From contig NZFO01000019.1 of NCBI GenBank assembly GCA_002690705.1, positions 8,141 to 72,140 on the forward strand: 64,000 bases of DNA, in the 5' to 3' direction. Of this stretch, positions 34,289 through 43,554 are shown piece after piece; within the stretch, counting starts at the first letter, position 1, and each line of letters begins with the position of its first letter. Origin of the DNA: Magnetovibrio sp. (lineage in GTDB: Bacteria > Pseudomonadota > Alphaproteobacteria > Rhodospirillales > Casp-alpha2). A program made the translations under genes and the position numbers. The notes beneath the pieces are model-generated. The model was not told the origin of the DNA and made no database searches. It saw only the letters and a list, made by a program, of their open reading frames with translations.

Positions 34289-35899
34289 TTATTGAGCGGA
34301 AAAGCTCTCAGCTTTCACTTTTCCCCAATACACTTCTAGTCTTGGATCATCGCATCGGCCGCCATGGATTAATGAGCCTGCAGTCACTTTAGGGTAAATT
34401 TGATCTGCAAGTAATATTTCGCTAGCTGATACCCTCCTAACGATGTTTCGTCTTGTAAGTTCAGAAGGATCGCGCAATCCAGAGGCTTGGATCATTTCTT
34501 TAACGACATGCAGAGTATTTTTGTGGAAATTGGCCACTCGCGTCGCTCTATCCTTAACATTAAGTACGCGATGACGCTTGGGGTTCATTGTAGCTACGCC
34601 AGTTGGGCAATTCCCGGTAGAGCAGGTCAAGGCTTGGATACATCCCAGAGAAAACATAAATGGTCGCGCCATGTTGCACCAATCAGCGCCTAAAGCGATG
34701 TAACGAATGATATCGTACGCGCTGACAATTTTGCCGGATACGGCGATTTTCACCCGATCCCGTATGCCGGCACCAATAAGGGCGTTATCTACATATATTA
34801 GCGCATCGGTTAGTGGACATCCGAGCCGGTCTGTAAATTCAAGAGGAGCCGCGCCCGTACCCCCCTCAGAGCCGTCAACGGTTATGAAATCTAAAAACAT
34901 TTTTTTCTCCACCATTGCCTTGACGATAGACGCCAATTCCCAAGGGTGCCCGAGGCAAAGCTTTATGCCCACGGGTTTGCCGCCGGACATTTCTCTTAAC
35001 TTCGATGAAAAATCAATCAACCCCGATGGAGTCGAAAATTCTGAGTGATAAGATGGAGAGATGCAGTCCGTGCCTGCTTGGACCCCGCGGATAAGGGCAA
35101 TTTCTTCGGTTACCTTAGAACCAAGGAGCATGCCCCCGTGACCCGGCTTTGCTCCTTGACTAAGTTTGATTTCGATCATTTTAATTTGGTCTTGAGTCGC
35201 TTTCTCCTGAAACAATACGGGATCAAAATGTCCATCTTGGTCCCTGCAGCCAAAATACCCTGTAGAAACTTGCCATATAAGGTCGCCTTTTCCCCGCATG
35301 TGGTAAGGTGATATTCCACCTTCGCCTGTATTGTGCGCAAAGCTGCCAATTTTTGCTCCCGTATTTAAGGCTTGAATAGCCGGCGGTGATAATGCGCCGA
35401 AAGATGTCCCGGAAATATTTAAGAGTGATACATTATAGGCGTTTACGCCCTCTCCGACCTTTACACGAAAGTCTTGTGAATCTATTTGAGTGGGGAAAAC
35501 AGAGTGGTTTAGCCACTCGTGGTGCTCATTGTACATATCAGCCTGCGAACCAAATGATCGCACGCTAGATTGGGATTTTGATCTTTGATAAACGAGCGAT
35601 CGTTGAATACGGGAGTATGGTAGTTCGTCGCTATCAGACTCCCAAAAATACTGTCGTAATTCGGGGCGAATGTTCTCAAATAGAAAACGAAAGTAAGCAA
35701 GAATCGGATAGTTGGCGAGCACATTCGATTTGTTTTGAAAAAAGTTTGCAAACCCGATTGTCGTTAAGATTAAAAAAAACAAAGCTGCGCCGAAAAGTGG
35801 AAAAAATGAAAAGCCTGCCACTCCAAAGATCAGAGTTAAAGCACCAGAGTAAAATAGTGCGGCGTATCGTCCCCAAATCCATTCGATAATGTTGGCCAT
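34289..35899 (-). CDS. FMN-binding glutamate synthase-like protein (GltB domain, membrane-anchored)
   Basis: 536 residues. Two N-terminal hydrophobic segments (about 10-50) are followed by a glutamate synthase FMN/2-oxoglutarate barrel. The iron-sulfur Cys pattern C-x5-C-x4-C is seen in GCIQALTCSTGNCPTGVA (about residues 430-445), and GAKPGHGGMLLG and DGSEGGTGAAP are FMN/barrel motifs. It lacks the glutaminase domain of full GltB, so ammonia or another amine donor must be used. Related proteins often accompany methylamine or sulfonate genes. It lies 170 bp upstream of tauD copy 1, same strand. Confidence 0.85.
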   Translation of the reverse strand: MANIIEWIWGRYAALFYSGALTLIFGVAGFSFFPLFGAALFFLILTTIGFANFFQNKSNVLANYPILAYFRFLFENIRPELRQYFWESDSDELPYSRIQRSLVYQRSKSQSSVRSFGSQADMYNEHHEWLNHSVFPTQIDSQDFRVKVGEGVNAYNVSLLNISGTSFGALSPPAIQALNTGAKIGSFAHNTGEGGISPYHMRGKGDLIWQVSTGYFGCRDQDGHFDPVLFQEKATQDQIKMIEIKLSQGAKPGHGGMLLGSKVTEEIALIRGVQAGTDCISPSYHSEFSTPSGLIDFSSKLREMSGGKPVGIKLCLGHPWELASIVKAMVEKKMFLDFITVDGSEGGTGAAPLEFTDRLGCPLTDALIYVDNALIGAGIRDRVKIAVSGKIVSAYDIIRYIALGADWCNMARPFMFSLGCIQALTCSTGNCPTGVATMNPKRHRVLNVKDRATRVANFHKNTLHVVKEMIQASGLRDPSELTRRNIVRRVSASEILLADQIYPKVTAGSLIHGGRCDDPRLEVYWGKVKAESFSAQ

Positions 35900-36399
35900 T
35901 ATGATAACCTCGTTATTTGAAGATAGCGTTTGGATTTTTGCAATTTTAACTTCATTATCTAATCATAAAATATGATGTCTAGCCTCCAACGTTTTTTTGT
36001 GCATTGTTCAGACGGTTGTTGCCAAAAATCCTGCTCTCTAATCCTTTTTATTAACTGGGGAAACATCAAACTTACAAATAAAAACATACAACATTTTCAA
36101 TGTTTGATACATGTTCGTTAAGATAACACTCAAACTAGGTTCAGGTTTTTGGTATGTGCGTTTTCAATCAGGATTATGTTTGCCTCTGCAATAAGTTAAA
36201 AGCCAGTTTAAAATTTCAAATGAGAATCTTATAAAATTAAGTGATCCAAGATCTTAACTCTTAAACAAAATTGAATTTAATTAGTTAGGCGAAATTCTGA
36301 AACTAATGTTTTAACCTCAAGTTTAGACAGTATAAAAATGTCTGGATACCTCAAGCCTAGGTAACAGATCCAAAAGGACCTTAATACCGTACACTAATA
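35900..36399. other. AT-rich intergenic region
   Basis: About 500 bp, very AT-rich, between divergent genes. It should hold promoters for the glutamate synthase-like gene (minus) and the membrane protein gene (plus). No reading frame or clear operator was found; the sequence has TTAA-rich tracts typical of leaderless promoter regions. Confidence 0.4.
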
Positions 36400-36825
36400 A
36401 TGATGGACATCTTTTTTACTTTTAGCCTTCTTTTTGTTGCCATACTTGTTGGGTCAATGATTTTTTTTTCGGGCGTGATGGCGCCTTTAATTTTTACAAA
36501 GTTAGACGAGGTGACAGCGGGGAAATTTATTCGCACTGTATTTCCATGGTATTATCTAGTGATCATATTCTTCGCTGCTCTTGGCGCAGGATGCCTATTT
36601 GTAAGTCATGAGATTGAATGTGGAATTTTACTAATAATAGCGATAGGTGGGATATTTGCGCGTCAGGTTCTGATGCCAAAGATTAATCATTACAGGGACT
36701 TGATGATCCAGGGGGAAGAGGCGGCTGAGCGCACCTTCAAACGCTTACATTCGTTCTCAGTATGGATAAACAGTGCGCAACTTTTAGCTGGAATAGCCAC
36801 CCTTACTCTTTTGAGTTGGCAGTAA
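36400..36825 (+). CDS. DUF4149-like membrane protein
   Basis: About 141 residues with four hydrophobic segments (roughly 5-30, 50-70, 75-90 and 118-138). Motifs such as FFSGVMAPLIF near residue 25 and the charged loop LMPKINHYRDLMIQGEEA are typical of the DUF4149/TMEM205-like family. The function of this family is not established. ATG repeats at 36400 and 36403; either may start it. The next gene begins 19 bp after its stop. Confidence 0.7.
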   Translation: MMDIFFTFSLLFVAILVGSMIFFSGVMAPLIFTKLDEVTAGKFIRTVFPWYYLVIIFFAALGAGCLFVSHEIECGILLIIAIGGIFARQVLMPKINHYRDLMIQGEEAAERTFKRLHSFSVWINSAQLLAGIATLTLLSWQ

Positions 36826-36843
36826 GCTAACAGAGGTCCGCGA

Positions 36844-37170
36844 TTGAAACAATTACCTTTCAAAGTTAAAACCGCGACCGGTGATCTCTTCGAGATCGTA
36901 TTTCCGCTGCATCGTGATACGGGAGACCCCATCAAGGTCGAACAGCTCGTATCGGTTATTTTGAGAGCAGTTGACGCAGAAATGTCCGTTACTGGCCCGA
37001 CAAGCAATGGAGACGTCTTGCAAGCTGTTGCAATGACTTTGGCAATCCGAACAGCTATGATCCACGCCCCACTGGGAACAAGCGTTTTGCTGACTAATGA
37101 ACTCATCAGGGATGCTCTAAAAGCTATCGGTAGTGCAGAGATTAGCAGGGCGCATTCAGGCAGAGCGTGA
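36844..37170 (+). CDS. Hypothetical protein of 108 residues
   Basis: TTG start at 36844 with GAGG 7 nt upstream. The product is soluble, with a possible short beta-hairpin start (LPFKVKTATGDLFEIVFPLHR) and a helical C-terminal half. It follows the DUF4149-like gene by 19 bp, so the two probably share a transcript. I do not recognise a family. Confidence 0.5.
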   Translation: MKQLPFKVKTATGDLFEIVFPLHRDTGDPIKVEQLVSVILRAVDAEMSVTGPTSNGDVLQAVAMTLAIRTAMIHAPLGTSVLLTNELIRDALKAIGSAEISRAHSGRA

Positions 37171-37222
37171 AAGTCTCAACCTTTTTAAAAACAAAAATGA
37201 TATGTCCACCTTAACCTTCATA

Positions 37223-37993
37223 CTAGTCTAACCTGACTTTGGGCTTGCTTGGGTAAGTGTTTGAATTAACCGGCAACCGTGTTTTCCCTTTTGACTGAAG
37301 GTGAGAGGTTACCGCCGCACGAGCTAGAGCCTCTGTGGCGTCCAAATACGCGTTGCCTTTTAAGACAATTGGAATCTCCGTGCATCCAAGCATAATTATT
37401 TCACATCCGGAGGTAACGAGATATTTTGCGGCTTTTTCGAGGAGATGTTGGGCAATGCCATAATTACCAGCTTTAACTTCAGCAATTCCGGTCATCACTG
37501 CTTCCTTTTGAAGCCGCGGACTTGGCAGAATACAAGAGTACCCCAACTTGCTTAAACGTTCTTGGTATATGTTAGCCTTAATAGTGCCGGTTGTTGCCAG
37601 TAGGCCGATTCTTCCTGAACATATACCCCGGCTCACAAGCGCATTAGCAGCAGCATCGACAATGTGCAAAATGGGTATATCGCAGTGTTTCTGCAGCGGG
37701 GTGTACCAGAAATGTGCGGTGTTGCAGGGGATTGCGATGCTTTGGGCACCACTATCTCGCAGTATATTAACACCTGTTACCAGCCATTCTAGGGGGGCAT
37801 CATTTGCTTCTGCGATGCACTGGGAACGGTCTGGAATCTGAGGAACAGAATAAATCACGAGTGGGATATGGTCTTGATCACATTCCGCAGGGGTCTGTTC
37901 GATAATTTTTTTTACAAAATCTACAGTAGCCATAGGACCCATGCCGCCTAAAATTCCCAGAACACCATTAATTTTATCCGAAGTCACCTTCAT
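37223..37993 (-). CDS. Aspartate/glutamate racemase family protein
   Basis: 256 residues. The two catalytic cysteines are in IPCNTAHFW (about residue 89) and MLGCTEIPIV (about 205), the standard pair for cofactor-independent amino-acid racemases. The N-terminus GILGGMGPMATVDF is the typical start. It likely interconverts D- and L-aspartate or glutamate in the cytoplasm, and may act on another acid. It overlaps a small upstream frame by ATGA. The broken racemase at 10435 is from a different subgroup. Confidence 0.88.
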   Translation of the reverse strand: MKVTSDKINGVLGILGGMGPMATVDFVKKIIEQTPAECDQDHIPLVIYSVPQIPDRSQCIAEANDAPLEWLVTGVNILRDSGAQSIAIPCNTAHFWYTPLQKHCDIPILHIVDAAANALVSRGICSGRIGLLATTGTIKANIYQERLSKLGYSCILPSPRLQKEAVMTGIAEVKAGNYGIAQHLLEKAAKYLVTSGCEIIMLGCTEIPIVLKGNAYLDATEALARAAVTSHLQSKGKTRLPVNSNTYPSKPKVRLD

Positions 37994-38208
37994 CTTGGCG
38001 GCCCTCTGAACACGACTATCCTATGCCCACGGCACCGATTATCCCGGCAATAATGGATGGTAGAGTATGCAGCCCAAGGATTATTCCATATCACTTGTTG
38101 CGCATCGTTCCCACTTAGACCGGAGAAAATTTGTAAAAGTCCCGCACCGGGATCCATTGCGGAATTCTGGTTAAAAGTTGGTGTCGTATCCGTCATTCGA
38201 TAATCCAT
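37990..38208 (-). CDS. Possible small protein upstream of the racemase (72 aa)
   Basis: It ends in an ATGA overlap with the racemase start, which hints at coupling. The product begins with a plausible acidic stretch (MTDTTPTFNQNSAMDPGAG) and has a WNNPWAAY block but no known family. No strong RBS is seen. It could equally be chance. Confidence 0.25.
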   Translation of the reverse strand: MDYRMTDTTPTFNQNSAMDPGAGLLQIFSGLSGNDAQQVIWNNPWAAYSTIHYCRDNRCRGHRIVVFRGPPR

Positions 38209-38284
38209 GATTAGTATTTGTGTTGAATACTTCCAAATGTCTACTGCACCGAGTGTTGAGGGGCGTTTAGTTTGGAGCGTAAAA

Positions 38285-39340
38285 TTACTGACTATGGGCT
38301 GTGAGTGCTAGCTCCCGATTTTGCTCAAACCAATCAATGGTGTTGGAGAGCCCCGCTTTAAATGAGATATTACATTTAAAACCTATTGCAGCTTTAAGTT
38401 TTGTAGTATCGCAATTCCTTCGAGGTTGGCCGGTTAAGTGCACTGGGTTAAAAACAGGTTTGATTGTCATCCCTCTCCTTTTTCCCACCTCATCAGCAAT
38501 CATTCTGGCAGCCTCACCAATTAAGATTTCCTCATCTGACCCCACATTAATCGGCTCCGATACCGCATAACGCGCTGTAACTTCTAAAAGGCCGCGGGCG
38601 AAATCGTCAACATAAAGAAACGAGCGACTTTGGCGACCATCACCCCAAACGGACAAGGTCCCATCGTTATTCTCAAAGGCTTTTAAAATTAATGCTGGCA
38701 GAACATGGGAGCTCCTTGGGTTGTAGTTATCACGCGGACCGTATGCATTATAGGGGCGAGCGATGGCAACTTCCAACCCATACTCATTCGCGCAGCATTG
38801 CCCGAGAAATTCCTCCATGCGTTTGGCCCAACCATAGCCTGAGTTAGTGGCCTCAGGGCTATCGACAAAGCCCTCACTTTCCGGGGTGGGAATTGTGCAA
38901 TAACGAGGGTATATACACGCAGAGCTCGTTACTAGAAGCCGTTCGACGTAGCTCTCTTGGGCGGCCTCAACTACGTTAAGAAAAGTGCGCAGATTAGCCT
39001 GGAATACAGTCGCTGGATGACTTGAATTATAGGAGATTCCGCCAACGCTAGCCGCAAGGTTGAGTATGACTGACGAACCTTTTATAGCCTTACATAGGCT
39101 ACCCCTATCGGTCAAATCTACGTGTCTGATGACAATACGATCATAAAGGTGGCTTAAAAACGGCGGAGTCTCATTTCGAGTGGGAATGACTGGAGTTGCA
39201 TCAAGTTCCAGCAACTGCTCTACAATATGAGATCCAATGAATCCGCTACCACCTGCTACACATACCTCCCGGCCTTTGAAGTAAGCTTGTGTGTCAGGAT
39301 GGAAATCTTCCAGACGGACTGTGGTTTTATAAGCGGGCAT
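38285..39340 (-). CDS. NAD-dependent epimerase/dehydratase (extended SDR)
   Basis: About 351 residues. The Rossmann motif GGSGFIGSHI lies near residue 31-40. The active-site Ser is in VTSSACIYP and Tyr-x3-Lys in YGWAKRMEEF, and the sugar-binding text NAYGPRDNYNPRSSHVLPALI is typical of GDP-fucose/GDP-mannose-type epimerases. The ATG at 39340 has AGAGG just upstream. It probably modifies a nucleotide sugar for surface polysaccharide. The APS kinase gene lies 740 bp further on, divergent. The exact substrate cannot be read. Confidence 0.88.
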   Translation of the reverse strand: MPAYKTTVRLEDFHPDTQAYFKGREVCVAGGSGFIGSHIVEQLLELDATPVIPTRNETPPFLSHLYDRIVIRHVDLTDRGSLCKAIKGSSVILNLAASVGGISYNSSHPATVFQANLRTFLNVVEAAQESYVERLLVTSSACIYPRYCTIPTPESEGFVDSPEATNSGYGWAKRMEEFLGQCCANEYGLEVAIARPYNAYGPRDNYNPRSSHVLPALILKAFENNDGTLSVWGDGRQSRSFLYVDDFARGLLEVTARYAVSEPINVGSDEEILIGEAARMIADEVGKRRGMTIKPVFNPVHLTGQPRRNCDTTKLKAAIGFKCNISFKAGLSNTIDWFEQNRELALTAHSQ

Positions 39341-40077
39341 CAAAACCTCTTAACGTACACCCAACATCCAAAACTGGTTTTGGTAAGGGATCAAGTCAGA
39401 TGTTGTAGATCGGGGCAAATTTTTTCAAAATGTTATGCTTTGTTAATATGAAGAGGGCAAATTTTCATAATCAAAGCGGACTATGAATCATTAACATCAT
39501 GGGAATTACGAATCGACCGCCGCCGATAATGTGTCCCAAGCTATTTTGCTGGTCGTCGAACGTGCACACCGGACTCTAAGGGTATTTTGTGAGCGCTAAT
39601 GGAGAGTTCGTAACGTTCAAACATCTGATCCCATCGCAATGCAAAATACTTTTAACGAATCTGAAATGGCACTTTGGTCTAGTCCCCTCAAACTAATGCC
39701 TGCACACGCTGATCTTTGGAGAGGTAATGGCGGAAATGGAGGATGGTATTCACGCGATTGGGTGGGAGGATTGGGGAGATAGATCACTAAATTTGCTATT
39801 AGTAATTTGGCTGACCGCGGGCGTGGATGCAGTAAATTTAAGCCGATCAAGGAAGCCCCGGGTTTTGTCAAAAATAGATTGAAGCGACTAAGTAAGTAGA
39901 TGATCAGTGACCTGACTCAAGAAACTGGTAAAATTTATTGAGTTAATAGACAGTTTAGTCGCTACATAGGTAACAAGGTATTTTAGATCAGTCGCTCTGT
40001 CAGAATAAGCTGGAACGGTATCAGGTAATATGTGCACGCTATCTCCAAGGGTAATAACTTTGTTCCAGTTTTAGAAC
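39341..40077. other. Gap between epimerase and APS kinase
   Basis: About 735 bp. It should include promoters for the epimerase (minus) and APS kinase (plus). Coding potential in the more GC-rich part near 39600-39900 is not good enough to call a gene, and no repeat or operator was recognised. Confidence 0.4.
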
Positions 40078-40674
40078 GTGAATTTTTACATGATAAAATC
40101 CTTAAATAATATTCCCCTTGAAGCGCGTTGGAATCGATATGGCCACCGGTCGGGTGTCCTGTGGTTTACGGGACTATCTGGCTCTGGAAAATCATCACTC
40201 GCAATTGGTTTGGAGCGAATTCTTTTTGATCAAGGTAAACGCGTCTTTGTATTGGATGGCGACAATCTGCGTCATGGTCTTAATGGGGATTTGGGGTTTT
40301 CTATGGAGGACCGCCGTGAGAATATCCGTCGGGTAACTGAAGTTGCTGCCGCTTATGTTGAGGCGGGGTTTATTGTAATATCGGCTTTTATCTCGCCGTT
40401 TCGTATTGATAGAGAAATCGCACACCAAATAATTGGTGAGAATTTCCATGAAGTTTTTATCAATGCAACTATTGACATTTGTGAGCAGCGAGATCCTAAA
40501 GGTTTATACGCAAAAGCCCGGGCCGGTGAAATAGTTGATTTCACGGGGATATCATCGCCGTATGAAGTCCCTGACAATCCAAATCTCGTTGTACATACGG
40601 GCACGCAAGAATTTTCACATTCATTGAAAAAACTCACCAAATATGCAGAAACAGCATTTATACTGGATAGGTAA
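40078..40674 (+). CDS. cysC: Adenylylsulfate kinase
   Basis: About 198 residues (GTG at 40078, or ATG at 40090). P-loop GLSGSGKSS at 32-40; FVLDGDNLRHGLN binds APS; AFISPFRIDRE carries the family's active-site Ser. It phosphorylates adenosine 5'-phosphosulfate to PAPS, the sulfate donor for sulfotransferases. No ATP sulfurylase (cysND) is beside it in the window. PAPS could serve assimilation or the sulfotransferase at 61014, which uses such a donor. That link is inference. Confidence 0.95.
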   Translation: MNFYMIKSLNNIPLEARWNRYGHRSGVLWFTGLSGSGKSSLAIGLERILFDQGKRVFVLDGDNLRHGLNGDLGFSMEDRRENIRRVTEVAAAYVEAGFIVISAFISPFRIDREIAHQIIGENFHEVFINATIDICEQRDPKGLYAKARAGEIVDFTGISSPYEVPDNPNLVVHTGTQEFSHSLKKLTKYAETAFILDR

Positions 40675-40684
40675 ACTTGGGCAT

Positions 40685-40945
40685 TCACATACCAAGGACA
40701 CGTTTATAAATATCGAGTATTGCCTCCATCTCGCTGCGATCAGATGAGTCCATTTTCCTCAGCAGAATGATCTGGCGCAGTACTTTAATATCAAAACCTG
40801 TACCCTTAGCCTCTGAATAGACTTCACGGATATCATCGCTAAGTGCTTTTTTTTCCTCTTCGAGACATTCAATACGCTCAACGAAAGAGCGCAACCTTTC
40901 CTCCGGCACACCGTCAACTTCATTCATCTTTTGCGATTCTTTCAT
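40685..40945 (-). CDS. gapR: GapR-like nucleoid protein (DUF2312)
   Basis: 86 residues; ATG at 40945 is preferred because AGGA sits about 6 nt upstream. The coiled-coil-forming segment FVERIECLEEEKKALSDDIR and the following GTGFDIKVLRQIILLRK are diagnostic of DUF2312. GapR binds overtwisted DNA ahead of replication and transcription forks and is widely conserved in alphaproteobacteria. It lies downstream of the broken N-formylglutamate amidohydrolase, a synteny common in the class. Confidence 0.9.
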   Translation of the reverse strand: MKESQKMNEVDGVPEERLRSFVERIECLEEEKKALSDDIREVYSEAKGTGFDIKVLRQIILLRKMDSSDRSEMEAILDIYKRVLGM

Positions 40946-41043
40946 TTGTTTCCTAACAGCCCCATGCGCTGTCTCCGCATGGGTGATAGTCTGGCTGGTG
41001 GCTCGGCGCAAGCTCAGAACTGTTTGACTTTGCGCAGAGTAGA

Positions 41044-41747
41044 TCAGCGTAGGATGTTTCTAAATACTCTCCCTAAAAGAATTGACCATCGGTTAATTCC
41101 TCTGTCATCACGGACTTGATCTTGATTAATCTCGATCACGCAATTAGCCAATCCCTTGGTGCCCGCATGTAAATCGATGGTGTAAGCCTGATCTCGTCCA
41201 GAATACGGCTTGTTGTCGCCCCTTTAGCTTCAAGAAGCTCAATGAGCGGCAGGGCAATACGTGTATCATGATTCCATAAAACTCCAACATCCCATGGCCG
41301 CGGGGTTTTTCCAAAAAAGGGCGAAAAGCTGTGAATTGAAAGTAATACAGGTGGTCGTCCGCTCTTCCAAAGATTATTAAGACAGCGACCGACCGCTTTA
41401 TGATAAGGTCTAAAAATCGTATTTATGCGGCGACCCTTTTCTGCATCATTCAAATTCTGATTGCCCGGGATTATGACGCCATCACTTTTTTCTAAGATCG
41501 ATTCGGGGTTGCGGAGGGGGCGATTAAGGTCAATGACTAATCTCGAATATCCAGCAAAAATTAACGGGGCATCGAGGATCTGAGACAACCGACCAGCAAC
41601 ACGCGCTGCACCGATGTCGTATGCAATATGACTTTGTAGACTTTTTTGTGAAATGCCTAAGCGGTCGAGCGCAATCGGCACGGCATTACTAGCATGATCA
41701 CAGACTAAAAGGATTGGAGCCTTGCGACCTCGACGGACGACATGCAA
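41044..41747 (-). pseudogene. N-formylglutamate amidohydrolase gene, frameshifted near its 3' end
   Basis: From 41747 the frame encodes the zinc-hydrolase core (LLVCDHASNAVP, then YDIGAARVAGRLSQ, then LLSIHSFSPF) but ends early at 41136. In the next frame the missing C-terminus follows without a break: GDNKPYSGRDQAYTIDLHAG, then ANCVIEINQDQVRDD, ending at TGA 41044-41046. The switch is at AAAGGGGCGAC near 41219, a run of G, so an indel in the homopolymer is likely. The true product would be about 235 residues. It is either a recent pseudogene or an assembly error. Confidence 0.8.
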
Positions 41748-41954
41748 GGGGTAAGAATTTCCTTTCGTGAGGAACGGCGTGTAAAATTGCCTGTATATGA
41801 TATACTTCTTGCTGGTTACAATTCAAACAACTCATCAAATTAAATTTAACAGCATAGAAGCTGTTGGCCTTTATTCGTAATCTGTTAAATTTGGATAGTG
41901 CTGCATTGCTCGGAGCGAATGCAAGCTTGTTGAACATTTAAAGGATAACAGTTA

Positions 41955-42455
41955 ATGAATGTGGGACGTACTGGTTTTCTGGAGGGCATGAGCCGTGCGG
42001 CAACAAGCGTAACTATTGTAACGACGAGGGGCCCAGCTGGAAAAGATGGGGTAACGGTTAGCTCGATGACATCAGTATCCGCTGATCCACCTACAATCTT
42101 AGTCTGCATCCATCACGAGTCACCCCTAGCGGATATGATTATAAGAAACGGTACTTTTTGCATAAATTTATTGCGTGACGACCAAGTAGGATTGTCGAAT
42201 CTGTTTGCTGGATTTGGCAAGGCTCCGAGAGGAGATAAGTTCGCGACTGGAGATTGGTCGTCGCCTGGCGAGTTGGCGCCGCGTCTCCGAGAAGGGCTTG
42301 CTGTATTCGATTGTAAATTAGTCGATAACCATCGTTCTGGCTCGCATTTTATTTTTATTGGAGAAGTTTCAGATACGGTAGTTAGCTATGGGAAGCCATT
42401 AATTTATGGGAGCCGTTCGTATGGTATTCCTACTTACCATGAAGAAAATTTATGA
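41955..42455 (+). CDS. Flavin reductase family protein (HpaC-like)
   Basis: 166 residues, single FMN-binding split-barrel domain. Text such as VTIVTTRGPAGKDGVTVSSM and SPLADMIIRNGTFCINLLRDDQ is the standard start of the family. It reduces free flavin with NAD(P)H and hands it to a partner monooxygenase. RBS AGGAT is present. No monooxygenase is adjacent; the downstream TauD-like enzyme does not use flavin, so its partner is unknown. Confidence 0.9.
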   Translation: MNVGRTGFLEGMSRAATSVTIVTTRGPAGKDGVTVSSMTSVSADPPTILVCIHHESPLADMIIRNGTFCINLLRDDQVGLSNLFAGFGKAPRGDKFATGDWSSPGELAPRLREGLAVFDCKLVDNHRSGSHFIFIGEVSDTVVSYGKPLIYGSRSYGIPTYHEENL

Positions 42456-42702
42456 ATCCAGCCGTTTTTCTTGACTGTATTGATTGGCATAAAAAGCTGG
42501 GAAAAGCCGATTAAGGTCAAAATTTACACATATGCCGCTACTCCAAAAATGTTCGTGTTACTCAAAAACCGGAGAACTGGGGGCTTGCGGTCAGGGAGGG
42601 TAAGCTGGGGCATAAGGTTATGCATAGCTCTTAAACCTAATTGAAATCATCAATGGTTCGTTTTAACATATGGTTATAAATTTGGCTTTTGAGAAAATTG
42701 AC

Positions 42703-43554
42703 ATGGATTATCAATCAATAAAAGTTAACCCCTTAACGGGGGCCTTGGGTGCAGAAATCGCTGGGGTAGACCTCTCTAAAAAACTTACTAACCAGCAGCA
42801 AGAAGAGGTTCACAGAGCTTTTCTCGACTTTCAAGTAATATACTTCCGGGACCAGACATTAAATGCTGAACAGCAGGTTTCAATGGCTCGATTGTTTGGA
42901 AATCCTATCACTTACCCCTACCTATCCGGTGTCGATGGAGTGCCTGAGGCCCATGAAATTGTTAAAACGCCAGATGATGAAGTTAATTTTGGAGGGGTAT
43001 GGCATTCTGATACGAGCTATAAACCCAAGCCCGATATGGGAACGGTGCTGTTTGCTGTAGAGGTTCCAGAAGCGGGGGGTGATACACTGTTTGCCAATAC
43101 CTATCTGGCATACAACGCGTTGTCGAACGGCATGAAAGCAGTGGTAGAAGATCTTATCGGAATTAATGACTCGGAAAAACTTTACCCCGGAGGACGTGCC
43201 AATAGAATCAGTAAACTATCAAAAATGAAGGATTCCTACACGGATGGTTCACAGCCCATGCAATCAGAGCATCCGATTGTGCGCACACACCCTGAAACTG
43301 GACAAAAAGGTTTGTATGTGAGCGAGGCACATACATTAAGTTTTAAAGACATGACCGTTGAGGAGAGCAAGCCGTTAATTGCGTTTCTCGGTGAGCACAT
43401 ATCCAGACCGGAATTTACTTGCCGTCTTCGCTGGCAGAAGAATACCCTAGCAGTATGGGATAACAGATGCACGCAGCACTTCGCTGTCAATGACTATAGA
43501 AATTCTTACAGGCACATGCGCCGTGTTACACTCCAAGGCGAAGTTCCAGTCTAG
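42703..43554 (+). CDS. TauD/TfdA-family Fe(II)/2-oxoglutarate dioxygenase (copy 2)
   Basis: About 283 residues. The ATG at 42703 gives the normal family start (IKVNPLTGALGAEIAGVDLS); an upstream ATG at 42670 is possible. Iron ligands are in VWHSDTSY (H-x-D) and WDNRCTQHFAVNDY, with the 2-oxoglutarate Arg in RRVTLQGE. It resembles taurine dioxygenase more closely than copies 1 and 3. It overlaps the GST gene tail-to-tail by 4 bp. The specific substrate is unknown. Confidence 0.88.
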   Translation: MDYQSIKVNPLTGALGAEIAGVDLSKKLTNQQQEEVHRAFLDFQVIYFRDQTLNAEQQVSMARLFGNPITYPYLSGVDGVPEAHEIVKTPDDEVNFGGVWHSDTSYKPKPDMGTVLFAVEVPEAGGDTLFANTYLAYNALSNGMKAVVEDLIGINDSEKLYPGGRANRISKLSKMKDSYTDGSQPMQSEHPIVRTHPETGQKGLYVSEAHTLSFKDMTVEESKPLIAFLGEHISRPEFTCRLRWQKNTLAVWDNRCTQHFAVNDYRNSYRHMRRVTLQGEVPV

